Assembly: GCA_031264885.1 (NCBI GenBank)
Contig: JAISDM010000145.1
Location: 1 to 14,044 of the forward strand
Reading direction: 5' to 3'
Origin: Peptococcaceae bacterium
Lineage (GTDB): Bacteria; Bacillota; Peptococcia; DRI-13; UBA5745
Length of the DNA stretch: 14,044 bases
Notes under the pieces: model-generated
What the model was told of the DNA's origin: nothing
The model's input: the letters and a program-made list of their open reading frames with translations, nothing else
The model's database searches: none
Part shown: piece after piece, positions 1 to 6,757 of the stretch
How the letters are laid out: the number at the start of each line of letters is the position of its first letter
Position numbering within the stretch: the first letter of the stretch is position 1
Made by a program: the position numbers and the translations under genes

Positions 1-232
1 AATAGGGCACAAAAATCAATTCAAAAGAAAATTCTGCCAAAAATAGATCAATGTCTGATTGTGTCCTTGCGAATTTTATTTCAGCAATCCGGCGCAATTC
101 AACGACATTGTAATCGGTCAAAACCAAATCGTGGTATTTCGCAGCGTGATATAATGCCAAAGATGGCTTGGATTTCGGGTACATCATTGCTGAGATAAGG
201 ACGTTCGTGTCAACAAGAATTTTTAAATTCAT
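1..232 (-). CDS. PIN-domain toxin, N-terminal part (runs off the window)
   Basis: The first 77 codons are present; the gene continues beyond base 1. The translation opens MNLKILVDTNVLISAMMYP, the beta strand and first acidic residue (Asp8) of a PIN-domain nuclease, followed by a second PIN-like strand, VLTDYNVVELRRI, with Asp and Glu about 40 residues in. PIN toxins (VapC-like, 'putative toxin component, PIN family') are Mg2+-dependent RNases that cut tRNA or other structured RNA and are held inactive by the antitoxin made from the same operon. The ATG overlaps the stop of the AbrB-like antitoxin gene by four bases (ATGA), so the two are translationally coupled. The remaining catalytic acidic residues lie off the window, so integrity cannot be judged. 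Family call is firm; the exact RNA target is unknown. Confidence 0.85.
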   Translation of the reverse strand, partial: MNLKILVDTNVLISAMMYPKSKPSLALYHAAKYHDLVLTDYNVVELRRIAEIKFARTQSDIDLFLAEFSFELIFVPY

Positions 233-498
233 TCATTCCTTCCATTCGGGTTCCCATAGCGTACCTCGTTTACCCAAGATTGAATTTCATCCTCACTCGG
301 ATTATTGAGTTCTTCAGCGACGCCATCGAAAGCTTTTTGCACCTTAAAGAGGGCATTTTCGGAGGCGTTGTTCATAATAATTTCGCCATTCTCGTTGCGG
401 GAGAAAAGGATTTTATCACCCGATTTTAACCCAAGCTCACGACGTATTTCAACCGGAACCGTTACCTGCCCGTTCGCTGATGTTTTTGCGAGATTCAT
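229..498 (-). CDS. AbrB/MazE/SpoVT-type antitoxin
   Basis: An 89-residue protein whose first 45 residues form a swapped-hairpin AbrB DNA-binding domain: MNLAKTSANGQVTVPVEIRR, then LGLKSGDKILF and a short strand ending EIIMNN. The C-terminal half is acidic and probably flexible (EELNNPSEDEIQSWVNEVR), as expected of the segment that wraps the cognate toxin. It has a good ribosome site (GAGGAGG, 504-510, five bases before the ATG). The protein should bind its own promoter as a dimer and neutralise the PIN toxin encoded directly after it with a four-base overlap. The antitoxin-first order and overlap are typical of type II modules. Alternatives are unlikely; only the toxin pairing is inferred from position. 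Confidence 0.9.
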   Translation of the reverse strand: MNLAKTSANGQVTVPVEIRRELGLKSGDKILFSRNENGEIIMNNASENALFKVQKAFDGVAEELNNPSEDEIQSWVNEVRYGNPNGRNE

Positions 499-503
499 AG
501 TAA

Positions 504-557
504 CCTCCTCGTTGAAATCTCAAGAATCCTTTATATAATTGTAGCATATGTCCTCAA
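504..557 (-). promoter_or_regulatory. Candidate promoter and RBS of the AbrB-PIN module
   Basis: Read on the minus strand, a TTGAGG element (552-557) lies 16 bases before TATAAA (530-535), followed by a strong GAGGAGG ribosome site (504-510). The -35 is only a partial match to consensus. A TACAAT hexamer just upstream is an alternative -10. Autoregulation by the AbrB-like antitoxin at this site is expected from family knowledge but no operator is proven here. Confidence 0.45.
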
Positions 558-569
558 AAAACAAAAGGT

Positions 570-1541
570 TTATTTTCGCTGCGCCATCTTCCGGTATTCC
601 CCCGGCAGAATGCCTGTGCTTCGGCGAAACAATACGGAAAATCGGCTCGCGCAGGAATATCCGACGGTTTGCGCTATTTGCCCGATGGTCAAATCCGTAT
701 CGGACAATAAATGTTCGGCTTGGCTCATACGCCTTTGATGTAAATACTCGGTCACCGTACAGCCGTGATACCGCCGAAATGTGGATTTGAACTTTGTCGC
801 GCCCATACAGGCGATTTTTGAAATCCGTTCCAACGGTATGTCATGCGCGTAGTGGTCGTTGATGTAAGCCGCGGCGTTGTCCAGATGGCGTATGTCTTGG
901 CCGGACAGGGATACAGACGGCGCCGTTCCGCTTGTTCTCTGCCTTTCAATCACCAGTGACACAGCTTCCGCTACTTTCCCCTCATAGAATAGTTTGGCGG
1001 AAATTCCATTGCCCTGATAGGTTTTGACTTGATTTAACAAACGCGCCATCTGCGGGAACGCCATTGTTTGCCCCAATTTGACAAACGCCTCCCGCGGATG
1101 CTCATATACACCCGGATATTGTTTTTGCAAATAATCCTCATAATACGCGGGCATGATTTCAACGCTCGTGGCCCGTATCGGTATTTCTTTGTGTATCAGC
1201 ACCCGATACGGTTCATATCCGTTGATAAGCGCCTTGACACAGCCGGCGTTTAACCGTCCGTATGGGGATAATTCTTCGCCCGAAATGGATTCGAAATGAG
1301 TAATGCTCAGACACTCCGGCATATTGAACTCCATGAAGGAATCTTCATGAAAGGAGAAATCGTGTATACGAATATCAAACAGATTTTTTTGCGAATAAAT
1401 CCAATAATACCCATCCCCGACAGCCTCGGATAATTTCCAGCACAATCCCGAGGGGCCATATGGAGGAATGTGCGCAGCCGGAGAAAATCCGCAGTCTGTC
1501 AACAGCGTCGCGTAGAAATCTTCGTAAATATCATGGATCAT
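570..1541 (-). CDS. AraC-family transcriptional regulator
   Basis: A 323-residue regulator. The last hundred or so residues are a typical AraC/XylS double helix-turn-helix: LERISKIACMGATKFKSTFRR for the first HTH, and LTIGQIAQTVGYSCASRFSVLFRR then GILPGEYRK for the second. The N-terminal 200 residues should hold the effector-binding part; no specific ligand motif is recognised. The ATG at 1541 is chosen because AAGGGGG sits seven bases before it; a TTG ten codons upstream (1571) has no such site. It is divergent from the S-component/EcfT/EcfA cassette across a 200-bp gap, so it most likely activates that cassette. AraC regulators such as YbtA next to ABC exporter-fold importers control siderophore uptake in other bacteria; that parallel is inference. 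Confidence 0.88.
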   Translation of the reverse strand: MIHDIYEDFYATLLTDCGFSPAAHIPPYGPSGLCWKLSEAVGDGYYWIYSQKNLFDIRIHDFSFHEDSFMEFNMPECLSITHFESISGEELSPYGRLNAGCVKALINGYEPYRVLIHKEIPIRATSVEIMPAYYEDYLQKQYPGVYEHPREAFVKLGQTMAFPQMARLLNQVKTYQGNGISAKLFYEGKVAEAVSLVIERQRTSGTAPSVSLSGQDIRHLDNAAAYINDHYAHDIPLERISKIACMGATKFKSTFRRYHGCTVTEYLHQRRMSQAEHLLSDTDLTIGQIAQTVGYSCASRFSVLFRRSTGILPGEYRKMAQRK

Positions 1542-1581
1542 GTTCGTCCCCCTTGATACGATCGGCCGCAATTTTAATACG

Positions 1582-1658
1582 ATAAGGCGAATGCGCCCGG
1601 GCGGCGTTGCGATATGGCCTTATATGCGGTATTCTTAATAAGTGGCGGTTCGCCGCTT
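1582..1658. promoter_or_regulatory. Divergent control region with three inverted repeats
   Basis: The 200 bases between the AraC gene and the S-component gene hold three dyads. ATAAGGC (1582-1588) pairs with GCCTTAT (1617-1623). Inside it is a perfect 10-bp palindrome, CGCCCGGGCG (1594-1603). A third, AAGTGGCG/CGCCGCTT (1640-1658, one mismatch), sits just before the AT-rich TATATTATATT at 1664-1674, a plausible -10 for the rightward cassette that lacks a good -35. An activator-dependent promoter with the dyads as regulator sites fits, but the binding protein is inferred. The cassette's ribosome site is TTGGAGG, about nine bases before the ATG at 1742. Confidence 0.45.
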
Positions 1659-1741
1659 CTAACTATATTATATTCCCGCGTAGTTTTCAACATTTTTGTT
1701 GACCAATTCGGGAAAAATCAAAAAAATTGGAGGATTGACAC

Positions 1742-2353
1742 ATGCCAAATCAAACACCGGCAGGCAAACAGAGACTTGAAGTAAAAGACCTCATTACCAT
1801 CGGTATTTTCACCGCCTTGTTTTATGTTTTTACCATGATTGGGGGGATTCCGTTCGGCATCAACCCTGTTCTGACTTTCTATCTCCCGTTGGGGTGCGCG
1901 CTGCTTTGCGGGCCGATCTTTCTTCTGCTGGTCGCCAAAGTGCCGAAACGGTGGGCCATCACCATCCTCGGCGGCATCATTTGCTTCATTATGTTCGCGA
2001 CAGGGATGCACTGGGGCATGTGGCTGGGATATTTGATTCTTGGATTTGCCGCGGATCTGATTGCGGGAACACGCCGGTACAGAAGTGTGAGAACGAACAT
2101 CTTGGCGTATGCCGTTTTTTGTCTGGGCGCGACCGGCAGCTATGCCGTATTCTTTATTGACCCGGCGGGATGGACTGCCGCGATGCTCAAAAACGGAACG
2201 GAACAATCCTACATAGACACGATGACCGCCTCCGCGCCTCTTTGGGTTCTTGCGGTGATCATCATCGGCACATTGCTTGTGGCGGCTTTCAGCGGATGGA
2301 TAGGCGGCAAAATGCTCAAAAAACAATTTGAAAAAGCGGGAATCACCGCGTGA
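1742..2353 (+). CDS. ECF transporter S component, MptD/Trep_Strep family
   Basis: A 203-residue polytopic membrane protein of the family usually annotated 'MptD family putative ECF transporter S component' (Trep_Strep). Early hydrophobic segments include LITIGIFTALFYVFTMIGG and a later WLGYLILGFAADLIAG; about five or six membrane spans can be seen. The C-terminus is basic (GGKMLKKQFEKAG). S components give an ECF transporter its substrate specificity by binding a small molecule at the outer face and toppling in the membrane. This one is followed, with a four-base GTGA overlap, by EcfT and then EcfA, so it belongs to a dedicated (group I-like) ECF set. Substrate is not readable from sequence; the neighbouring AraC regulator and exporter pair suggest iron, haem or a metallophore. 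The reading frame is intact. Confidence 0.85.
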   Translation: MPNQTPAGKQRLEVKDLITIGIFTALFYVFTMIGGIPFGINPVLTFYLPLGCALLCGPIFLLLVAKVPKRWAITILGGIICFIMFATGMHWGMWLGYLILGFAADLIAGTRRYRSVRTNILAYAVFCLGATGSYAVFFIDPAGWTAAMLKNGTEQSYIDTMTASAPLWVLAVIIIGTLLVAAFSGWIGGKMLKKQFEKAGITA

Positions 2354-3054
2354 GTGCCGCTGACAGAAAGGGGGTCAGCTTTGACCCGCGGGTCAAGCTG
2401 ATATGCCTTTGTCTATGTGTCTTATCCACTGTTATCGCGCCGTCGCTGCTGTATGAATTGGGTCTTGTGGCTTTGACGGCGGTTTTCGGGGCGCTTTGCG
2501 GGCGTATTCGGTACGCGCTCATCGCGGTGTTGGGATATGCCGCGTTCTACGCGCTGACAGTCGCTGCGCTTGGCAACCTAACCGGTCCTTTGAGAACGAC
2601 TCTTATTGCTTTTTTAGGGCTTGTCCACAAAGTATATCCGTGCGGTATGCTTTCCGGTATTATCATTTCTACTACCAAAGTGAACGAGTTTTTGTCGGCC
2701 ATGAACCGCGTTCACGCGCCCCAAAAATTGGTGATCCCATTGGCTGTGATGCTCCGATATATTCCCTCCGTCCGCGAGGACTGGAACTATATAAAAGACG
2801 CGATGAAAATGAGGGATGTATCCCCTTCGCTCAAAGGATTCGTGACCCATCCCGGAATGACGGTCGATTGTATTTATGTGCCGCTGATGATGGCCGCGTC
2901 AAAAACAGCGGATGAATTATCGATCGCCTCAATGACCAGGGGCATCGAAAACCCGAAAAACCGCACCTGTTTAGTACGGATCAAAATCAGACGCGCGGAT
3001 ATTCTGTTTCTATGCTGTTTCGCGCTCTATTTCGGATTGGGATTTTTTATTTAG
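2350..3054 (+). CDS. ecfT: ECF transporter transmembrane component T
   Basis: A 234-residue membrane protein starting at GTG 2350 inside the stop of the S-component gene. It begins with the usual DPRVKL segment (residues 12-17), has four to five hydrophobic spans, and carries the two cytoplasmic coupling-helix motifs of EcfT in slightly diverged form: AMKMRD (151-156) and ASMTRG (193-198, equivalent to the Ala-Arg-Gly motif). EcfT links the S component to the ATPases and passes on the conformational change driven by ATP. The frame is open throughout and the protein is near normal length, so it could still be made. The ATPase gene follows after 15 bases. Confidence 0.87.
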   Translation: MSAADRKGVSFDPRVKLICLCLCVLSTVIAPSLLYELGLVALTAVFGALCGRIRYALIAVLGYAAFYALTVAALGNLTGPLRTTLIAFLGLVHKVYPCGMLSGIIISTTKVNEFLSAMNRVHAPQKLVIPLAVMLRYIPSVREDWNYIKDAMKMRDVSPSLKGFVTHPGMTVDCIYVPLMMAASKTADELSIASMTRGIENPKNRTCLVRIKIRRADILFLCCFALYFGLGFFI

Positions 3055-3069
3055 GGGGAGGCGATGACA

Positions 3070-4077
3070 ATGATATCTTTGAAACAAGTCACCTTTTCCT
3101 ATGAAAAGCACGAGCCGGAAGCGGTGCGGGATATAGATATTGCCGTCAAAGACGGCGAGTGCGTATTGCTTTGCGGACGCAGCGGCTGCGGCAAAACCAC
3201 CGTCATTCGCTTGATCAACGGACTGATCCCCAATTTCTATCCGGGCGATTTACGCGGAAGTGTGATTGTGAACGGGAAGACTGTATCCGACACCCCGATG
3301 TTTGAATTGGCTGAACAAATTGGTTCTGTATTTCAAAATCCGCGCACCCAGTTTTTTAATGTGGACACCGACAGCGAAATCGCTTTCGGAATCGAAAACG
3401 AAGCGCTGCCCTATAACGAGTTGCGGCGGCGGCTGCGTCAAACCACAATCGACTTGGGGATACAGGCGTTAAGGGGCAGGAATATATTTGAGCTTTCGGG
3501 CGGCGAGAAGCAAAAAATCGCCTTCGCGTCGGTCTATGCCATGAACCCGGATATTTATTTGCTGGATGAGCCATCTTCTAATCTTGACACGCGTTCCATC
3601 CAGGAACTGCGCAGACACCTCGCGCTTACCAAGGAACAAGGCAAAACGATTATTATAGCGGAACACAGAATATATTATTTGATGGAACTGGCAGACCGCG
3701 TGATTTACTTTGACAACGGACGCGTCGCCGGTGAGTATACGCCATCGGAACTGAAACGCCTGGACGGCAGCCGGCGGGAAGCGATGGGGCTGCGGGCCGC
3801 GGACCTTTGTCAGATACATCCCGCAAAGTTAGATCATCCGCTAAAGCAGGCTGTGTTAGAATTAAAAAACGTGGCGCTGCGCCGGAATAAAAAAGTCATA
3901 CTGGACGGCGTCAATCTGAAACTGGCCCATGGGGAAATCGTCGGTGTCGTCGGGCGCAACGGTGTGGGAAAAAGCACATTTTCACGTTCTTTATGCGGAC
4001 TTCATAAGGATGTGACCGGGACGTTTCTTTGGAATGGCGCGGAGGCGGGAAGCAAAAAACGTTTGGAGCTTTCCTAA
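3070..4077 (+). CDS. ECF transporter ATPase, second domain truncated
   Basis: This is the N-terminal part of a double-ATPase EcfA protein (335 residues). The first ATPase domain is complete: Walker A GRSGCGKTT (about 36-44), Q-loop VFQNPRTQFF, signature LSGGEKQK, Walker B YLLDEP with a following SSNLD, and a switch-like AEHR. The second begins LELKNVALRRNKKVILDGV and has its own Walker A, GRNGVGKST, then stops 32 residues later after GSKKRLELS at a TAA. Its Q-loop, signature and Walker B are missing and are not found downstream, so about half the expected protein length is lost. ATG 3070 is preferred to ATG 3064 because AGGGGGAGG (3053-3061) lies eight bases before it. The truncation probably prevents a working two-site ATPase unless another EcfA supplies the second half. 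It may be called a pseudogene. Confidence 0.82.
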   Translation: MISLKQVTFSYEKHEPEAVRDIDIAVKDGECVLLCGRSGCGKTTVIRLINGLIPNFYPGDLRGSVIVNGKTVSDTPMFELAEQIGSVFQNPRTQFFNVDTDSEIAFGIENEALPYNELRRRLRQTTIDLGIQALRGRNIFELSGGEKQKIAFASVYAMNPDIYLLDEPSSNLDTRSIQELRRHLALTKEQGKTIIIAEHRIYYLMELADRVIYFDNGRVAGEYTPSELKRLDGSRREAMGLRAADLCQIHPAKLDHPLKQAVLELKNVALRRNKKVILDGVNLKLAHGEIVGVVGRNGVGKSTFSRSLCGLHKDVTGTFLWNGAEAGSKKRLELS

Positions 4078-4097
4078 TTCTTGTTTCAAATAAAAAT

Positions 4098-4137
4098 GAG
4101 CCGAGATTGCGCGCTTTGTTCGGTATAGAACCGGCTC
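4098..4137 (+). other. Hairpin-capable remnant between EcfA and exporter 1
   Basis: GAGCCG (4098-4103) pairs with CGGCTC (4132-4137), with an inner GTTC/GAAC pair (4118-4121 and 4128-4131). There is no following T-run, so it is not a convincing terminator. It lies in the 79-bp gap after the truncated EcfA and may simply be what remains after the deletion of the second ATPase domain. The ribosome site for the next gene (AAAAAGGGG, six bases before ATG 4157) lies just after it. Confidence 0.3.
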
Positions 4138-4156
4138 AGGCAAAAAGGGGATCATA

Positions 4157-5178
4157 ATGCGGAAACAACATGAGAACTCTATACGGCTTCTGCTGCGATG
4201 GGCGGCAGAAGATAAGGGCTATTTAATTCTGTCTGTGGCGCTTGCGTTTATCGGCGGATTATGTACAACGGTTCCCTATTTTGGGGTGTACCGCCTTATG
4301 GACACCGTTTTTTCGAGGAACTGTACCTATGAGATTATCGCTCAGAATGCCGCGTTGATTGCCGCCGCGGTTTTTTCCCGGTTTTTATTGTATGGGCTGG
4401 CCGGGGCCGCGTCCCATCCCATAAAGGCGCGTATGGGGCGTTGTTTCGTGTTCGGTGCATGATCACGGAACATTTGGCCAAAGTGCCCTTAGGCGCTCTG
4501 GAGGAACGCAGTATCGGCAGCATTAAAACGGTTCTCAATGAGGATATTGAAAAACTGGAGCTTTTTTTGGCTCATCATCTTCCCGATTTGGTCTATTATT
4601 TTGTCGGGCCGATCGCCATATTCGTCTACCTGCTTACCGTCAACATCCCGTTGGCGCTTATTTCGCTTATCCCATTGGCCGCCGCGGCAATCGTTATGAT
4701 ATGGATGCTTCGCGGCGCGGCGGGAATGATGGGGCGTATCAACCGTTCTATCTCCAATTTGAACTCCGTTATGATCGAATACATAAATGGAATGAAGCTC
4801 ATAAAGGCTTACAATATGGGAAGCCAATCATTTGAGCGTTACGCGGGGGCGGTTCGGGAGGAGAATCTGGTTTGGAATGAAATGTCCCGCAAATTGGGGC
4901 CGCTCTATGCCTCTTATGTCGTCGTCGTCGAATGCGGGATGCTGCTCATGGTTCCTCTCGGCGGAATGTTCTTTTTGCGCGGTTCTGTAACCGCCAGCAT
5001 TTTGCTTCTTTTCGCCTATGTAGGATCCCTGTATCTGACGGAAATCAGACCCTTGCAGGAACTGGGCAGCACACTCGCGGAGGTTCTCAAAGGCGTTGTG
5101 AAAGCAAAAGAAATATTGGACATTCCCGCTTACGCGGGTGGCGGTCATTTCCCTCCAAAACAAGACATAGAGCTTAGG
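4157..5178 (+). pseudogene. ABC exporter 1: frameshifted, ATPase domain lost
   Basis: Remains of a half-size ABC exporter. The first frame gives a normal N-terminus and spans 1-2 (MRKQHENSIRLLLRWAAEDK, then YLILSVALAFIGGLCTTVPY) up to about 4417. The rest of the transmembrane domain lies in another frame from there on, reading HKGAYGALFRVRCMITEHLA through EILDIPAYAGGGHFPPKQD. The break is a 5-bp tandem duplication (4413-4422); removing one copy restores a continuous domain. Near 5178, where the ATPase domain should begin (DIELR then usually N-V-S-F), sequence jumps to exporter 2 in another frame. No Walker A or B for exporter 1 exists here. Intact relatives (IrtA/YbtP-like) pair with a second half-exporter and often import siderophores despite their exporter fold. 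This copy should be inactive. Confidence 0.85.
4413..4422 (+). repeat. 5-bp tandem duplication causing a frameshift
   Basis: CCCAT occurs twice in direct succession within exporter 1. Reading with one copy gives Ser-His-Lys-Gly-Ala-Tyr-Gly, which continues into the downstream open frame and matches the usual region after span 2 of ABC exporters. With both copies the frame ends at TGA 4460-4462. Confidence 0.85.
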
Positions 5179-5836
5179 CGGAACAAAAAACAAGAACACA
5201 ACAGAGGCAATGCAGGAATACAGCAGCATCAGCTATGTATACGAGGCAAAAATAATCCCGATAGGCGTCATCCTTAGTATGCTGATATGGTGCGGTTTGC
5301 CGCTCATCATGTGGATTGGCGGGCAGTCTTTGATTACGGGGGCGTTAGATAGCGTATCTTACGCGCTTGTCTGTATGCTCCCGTTATTCCTCGCTAAATT
5401 CGCGGGGGTCATGTTTGTTGATTTTACAAGCTATAAGCATATGAGCATTTCTAAACAGAAAATAACGCAAATTATTGACGAGAAAGAAGAAACGGGCAGT
5501 TTGGAGCCTTTTGTACCAAATTCTTTTGATATTGCCTTTGATAAGGTGAGCTTCGCGTATGTCCCCGGCGAACCCGTTTTAGAAAGCATCTCGTTTACGG
5601 CTAAAGAAAAGCAGCTTACCGCGGTTGTAGGCGATTCCGGCGCCGGGAAGTCAACCGTTTTGAATCTAATAGCTAAATAGATAGCGCATACGTTATCTAT
5701 CATCAAAAACGCCGATGAAATCATGGTTCTATCGGGAGGGAAAATCGCCGAACACGGTACGCATGATGAATTATTAGCAAATAACGGGAAATACGCGGCC
5801 ATGTGGCGCGCGGAAAAACAGTTATCCGCAGGATGA
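5179..5836 (+). pseudogene. ABC exporter 2: N-terminal half and ATPase core deleted
   Basis: The C-terminal remnant of a second half-size ABC exporter. The frame resumes at about TTEAMQEYSSISYVYEAKI (5198 on), has the last two membrane spans, then the start of an ATPase domain: FDKVSFAYVPGEPVLESISF and Walker A GDSGAGKST. After VLNLIAK a TAG stop (5678-5680) is met. In the same frame the tail of an ATPase continues directly: IAHTLSIIKNADEIMVL, then GGKIAEHGTHDELLANNGKYA and a TGA at 5834-5836. The Q-loop, LSGGQ signature and Walker B between them are deleted. ATAGC occurs at both sides of the junction (5669-5673 and 5681-5685), consistent with slippage or short-repeat recombination. The product cannot hydrolyse ATP. 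The front half (start and about the first four spans) is also missing, lost with exporter 1's ATPase domain. Confidence 0.85.
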
Positions 5837-5841
5837 CCTGG

Positions 5842-5862
5842 ATTCCGGGTCAAGCCCGGAAT
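5842..5862. repeat. Short palindromic element
   Basis: ATTCCGGG (5842-5849), loop TCAAG, CCCGGAAT (5855-5862): perfect 8-bp arms starting six bases after the last stop of the broken exporter. The form resembles short dispersed intergenic palindromes (REP-like) known from many genomes. Only one copy is in the window, so dispersal is unproven. It could also act as a transcript-end stabiliser. Confidence 0.55.
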
Positions 5863-5874
5863 GACACAAAACGA

Positions 5875-5920
5875 AAAGATCCCGCCGGAACCTGATTTTT
5901 CAGGTTTCGGCGGGATCTTT
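5875..5920. terminator. Strong bidirectional rho-independent terminator
   Basis: AAAGATCCCGCCG (5875-5887) pairs perfectly with CGGCGGGATCTTT (5908-5920). The stem continues through a G-T wobble (5888/5907) and AACCTGA/TCAGGTT (5889-5895 with 5900-5906), closing on a TTTT loop. This is effectively a 21-bp stem with A-rich and T-rich flanks on the two sides. It lies between the convergent decayed exporter (plus) and the ABC permease gene (minus), so it serves both. Confidence 0.9.
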
Positions 5921-5929
5921 ATCCTTTGC

Positions 5930-6757
5930 TCATCCTGAGCGCCAGCGGTACATGGCTTTTTCCACCCATAACACCGACTGGTACATCAGCGCGGCCAGGA
6001 AGCACAGGATGATCACGCTGGCCATCACCAGATCCAGTTGGAAGACCTGGCCTCCGTAAACGATCAAATAGCCCAGTCCGCCTGAGGACACCAGGAATTC
6101 ACCGACAATGACGCCGACCCAGGACAGTCCCACGTTGATCTTCAGCGCCGAAACCAAGTTGGCCATATTGGAGGGCAGCACCACCTTGGTGAACACTTTC
6201 CATTTGGTCGCCCCAAACGCCCGGAGCAGGTAGATTTTGTCCGTATCCGTCTGGATGAAGCCGGTGTATACGGAGATGACGGTGACGATGATGGACACCA
6301 GCAGCGCCATAGCCACAATGGCGAAAGGCCCGTTGCCGATCCACACGATCAAAATAGGGCCCATGGCGATCTTTGGAAGCGCGTTCAATATCACCAGGTA
6401 GGGATCCAGCACCTTCGCGGCGAAGGGCAGCCACCACAAAGCCATGGCGATCAGTGCGCCCAGCAGGGTTCCGGACAGAAATCCCGCGAGGGTTTCCCCC
6501 AGCGTCAATCCGATATGCCGCCATAAATCCCCGTTCAAATATAAATTAACCAAGGTCGCCCAGATTCTCGAGGGCTGGCTGGTGATGAACGAATCGATCA
6601 AATTCACCCTGGCGGCCCATTCCCATAAGGCAAAAATCAAAAACAGCAGGCTCCATTGCCACAGGCGAATGAATCGTTTTTCACGCTGGATTCGCGAAAG
6701 GAATTTGCTGTGTTCTGTAGAAATGTCTTTTACAGAGATGGAAAGAGATTTTTTCAA
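5930..6757 (-). CDS. ABC importer permease (SsuC/TauC/ThiX-like)
   Basis: A 275-residue BPD-type inner-membrane permease with about six spans. The EAA-type ATPase docking loop is clear: YLLRAFGATKWKVFTKVVLP, then SNMANLVSALKI. It should form a homodimer that carries the small molecule delivered by the lipoprotein receptor. TTG 6757 overlaps the ATPase stop by four bases (TTGA), with AAGGAG about eleven bases before it. A longer reading from ATG 6778 adds seven residues (MEGAGCT) but has no ribosome site and would lie inside the ATPase gene. Third gene of the receptor-ATPase-permease operon. The family includes transporters of sulfonates, thiamine precursors and riboflavin; nothing here decides the substrate. 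Confidence 0.88.
   Translation of the reverse strand: MKKSLSISVKDISTEHSKFLSRIQREKRFIRLWQWSLLFLIFALWEWAARVNLIDSFITSQPSRIWATLVNLYLNGDLWRHIGLTLGETLAGFLSGTLLGALIAMALWWLPFAAKVLDPYLVILNALPKIAMGPILIVWIGNGPFAIVAMALLVSIIVTVISVYTGFIQTDTDKIYLLRAFGATKWKVFTKVVLPSNMANLVSALKINVGLSWVGVIVGEFLVSSGGLGYLIVYGGQVFQLDLVMASVIILCFLAALMYQSVLWVEKAMYRWRSG

Noticed and set aside
2496..2915. Overlapping open frames inside ecfT, the S component, MATE and the receptor genes
   Set aside because: They are shadows of clear family members in the true frames, with no domains or ribosome sites of their own.
4157..5836. Exporter lesions as simple sequencing errors
   Set aside because: One is a clean 5-bp duplication and two are domain-size deletions, which base-calling errors do not produce; misassembly remains possible and is named as a check.
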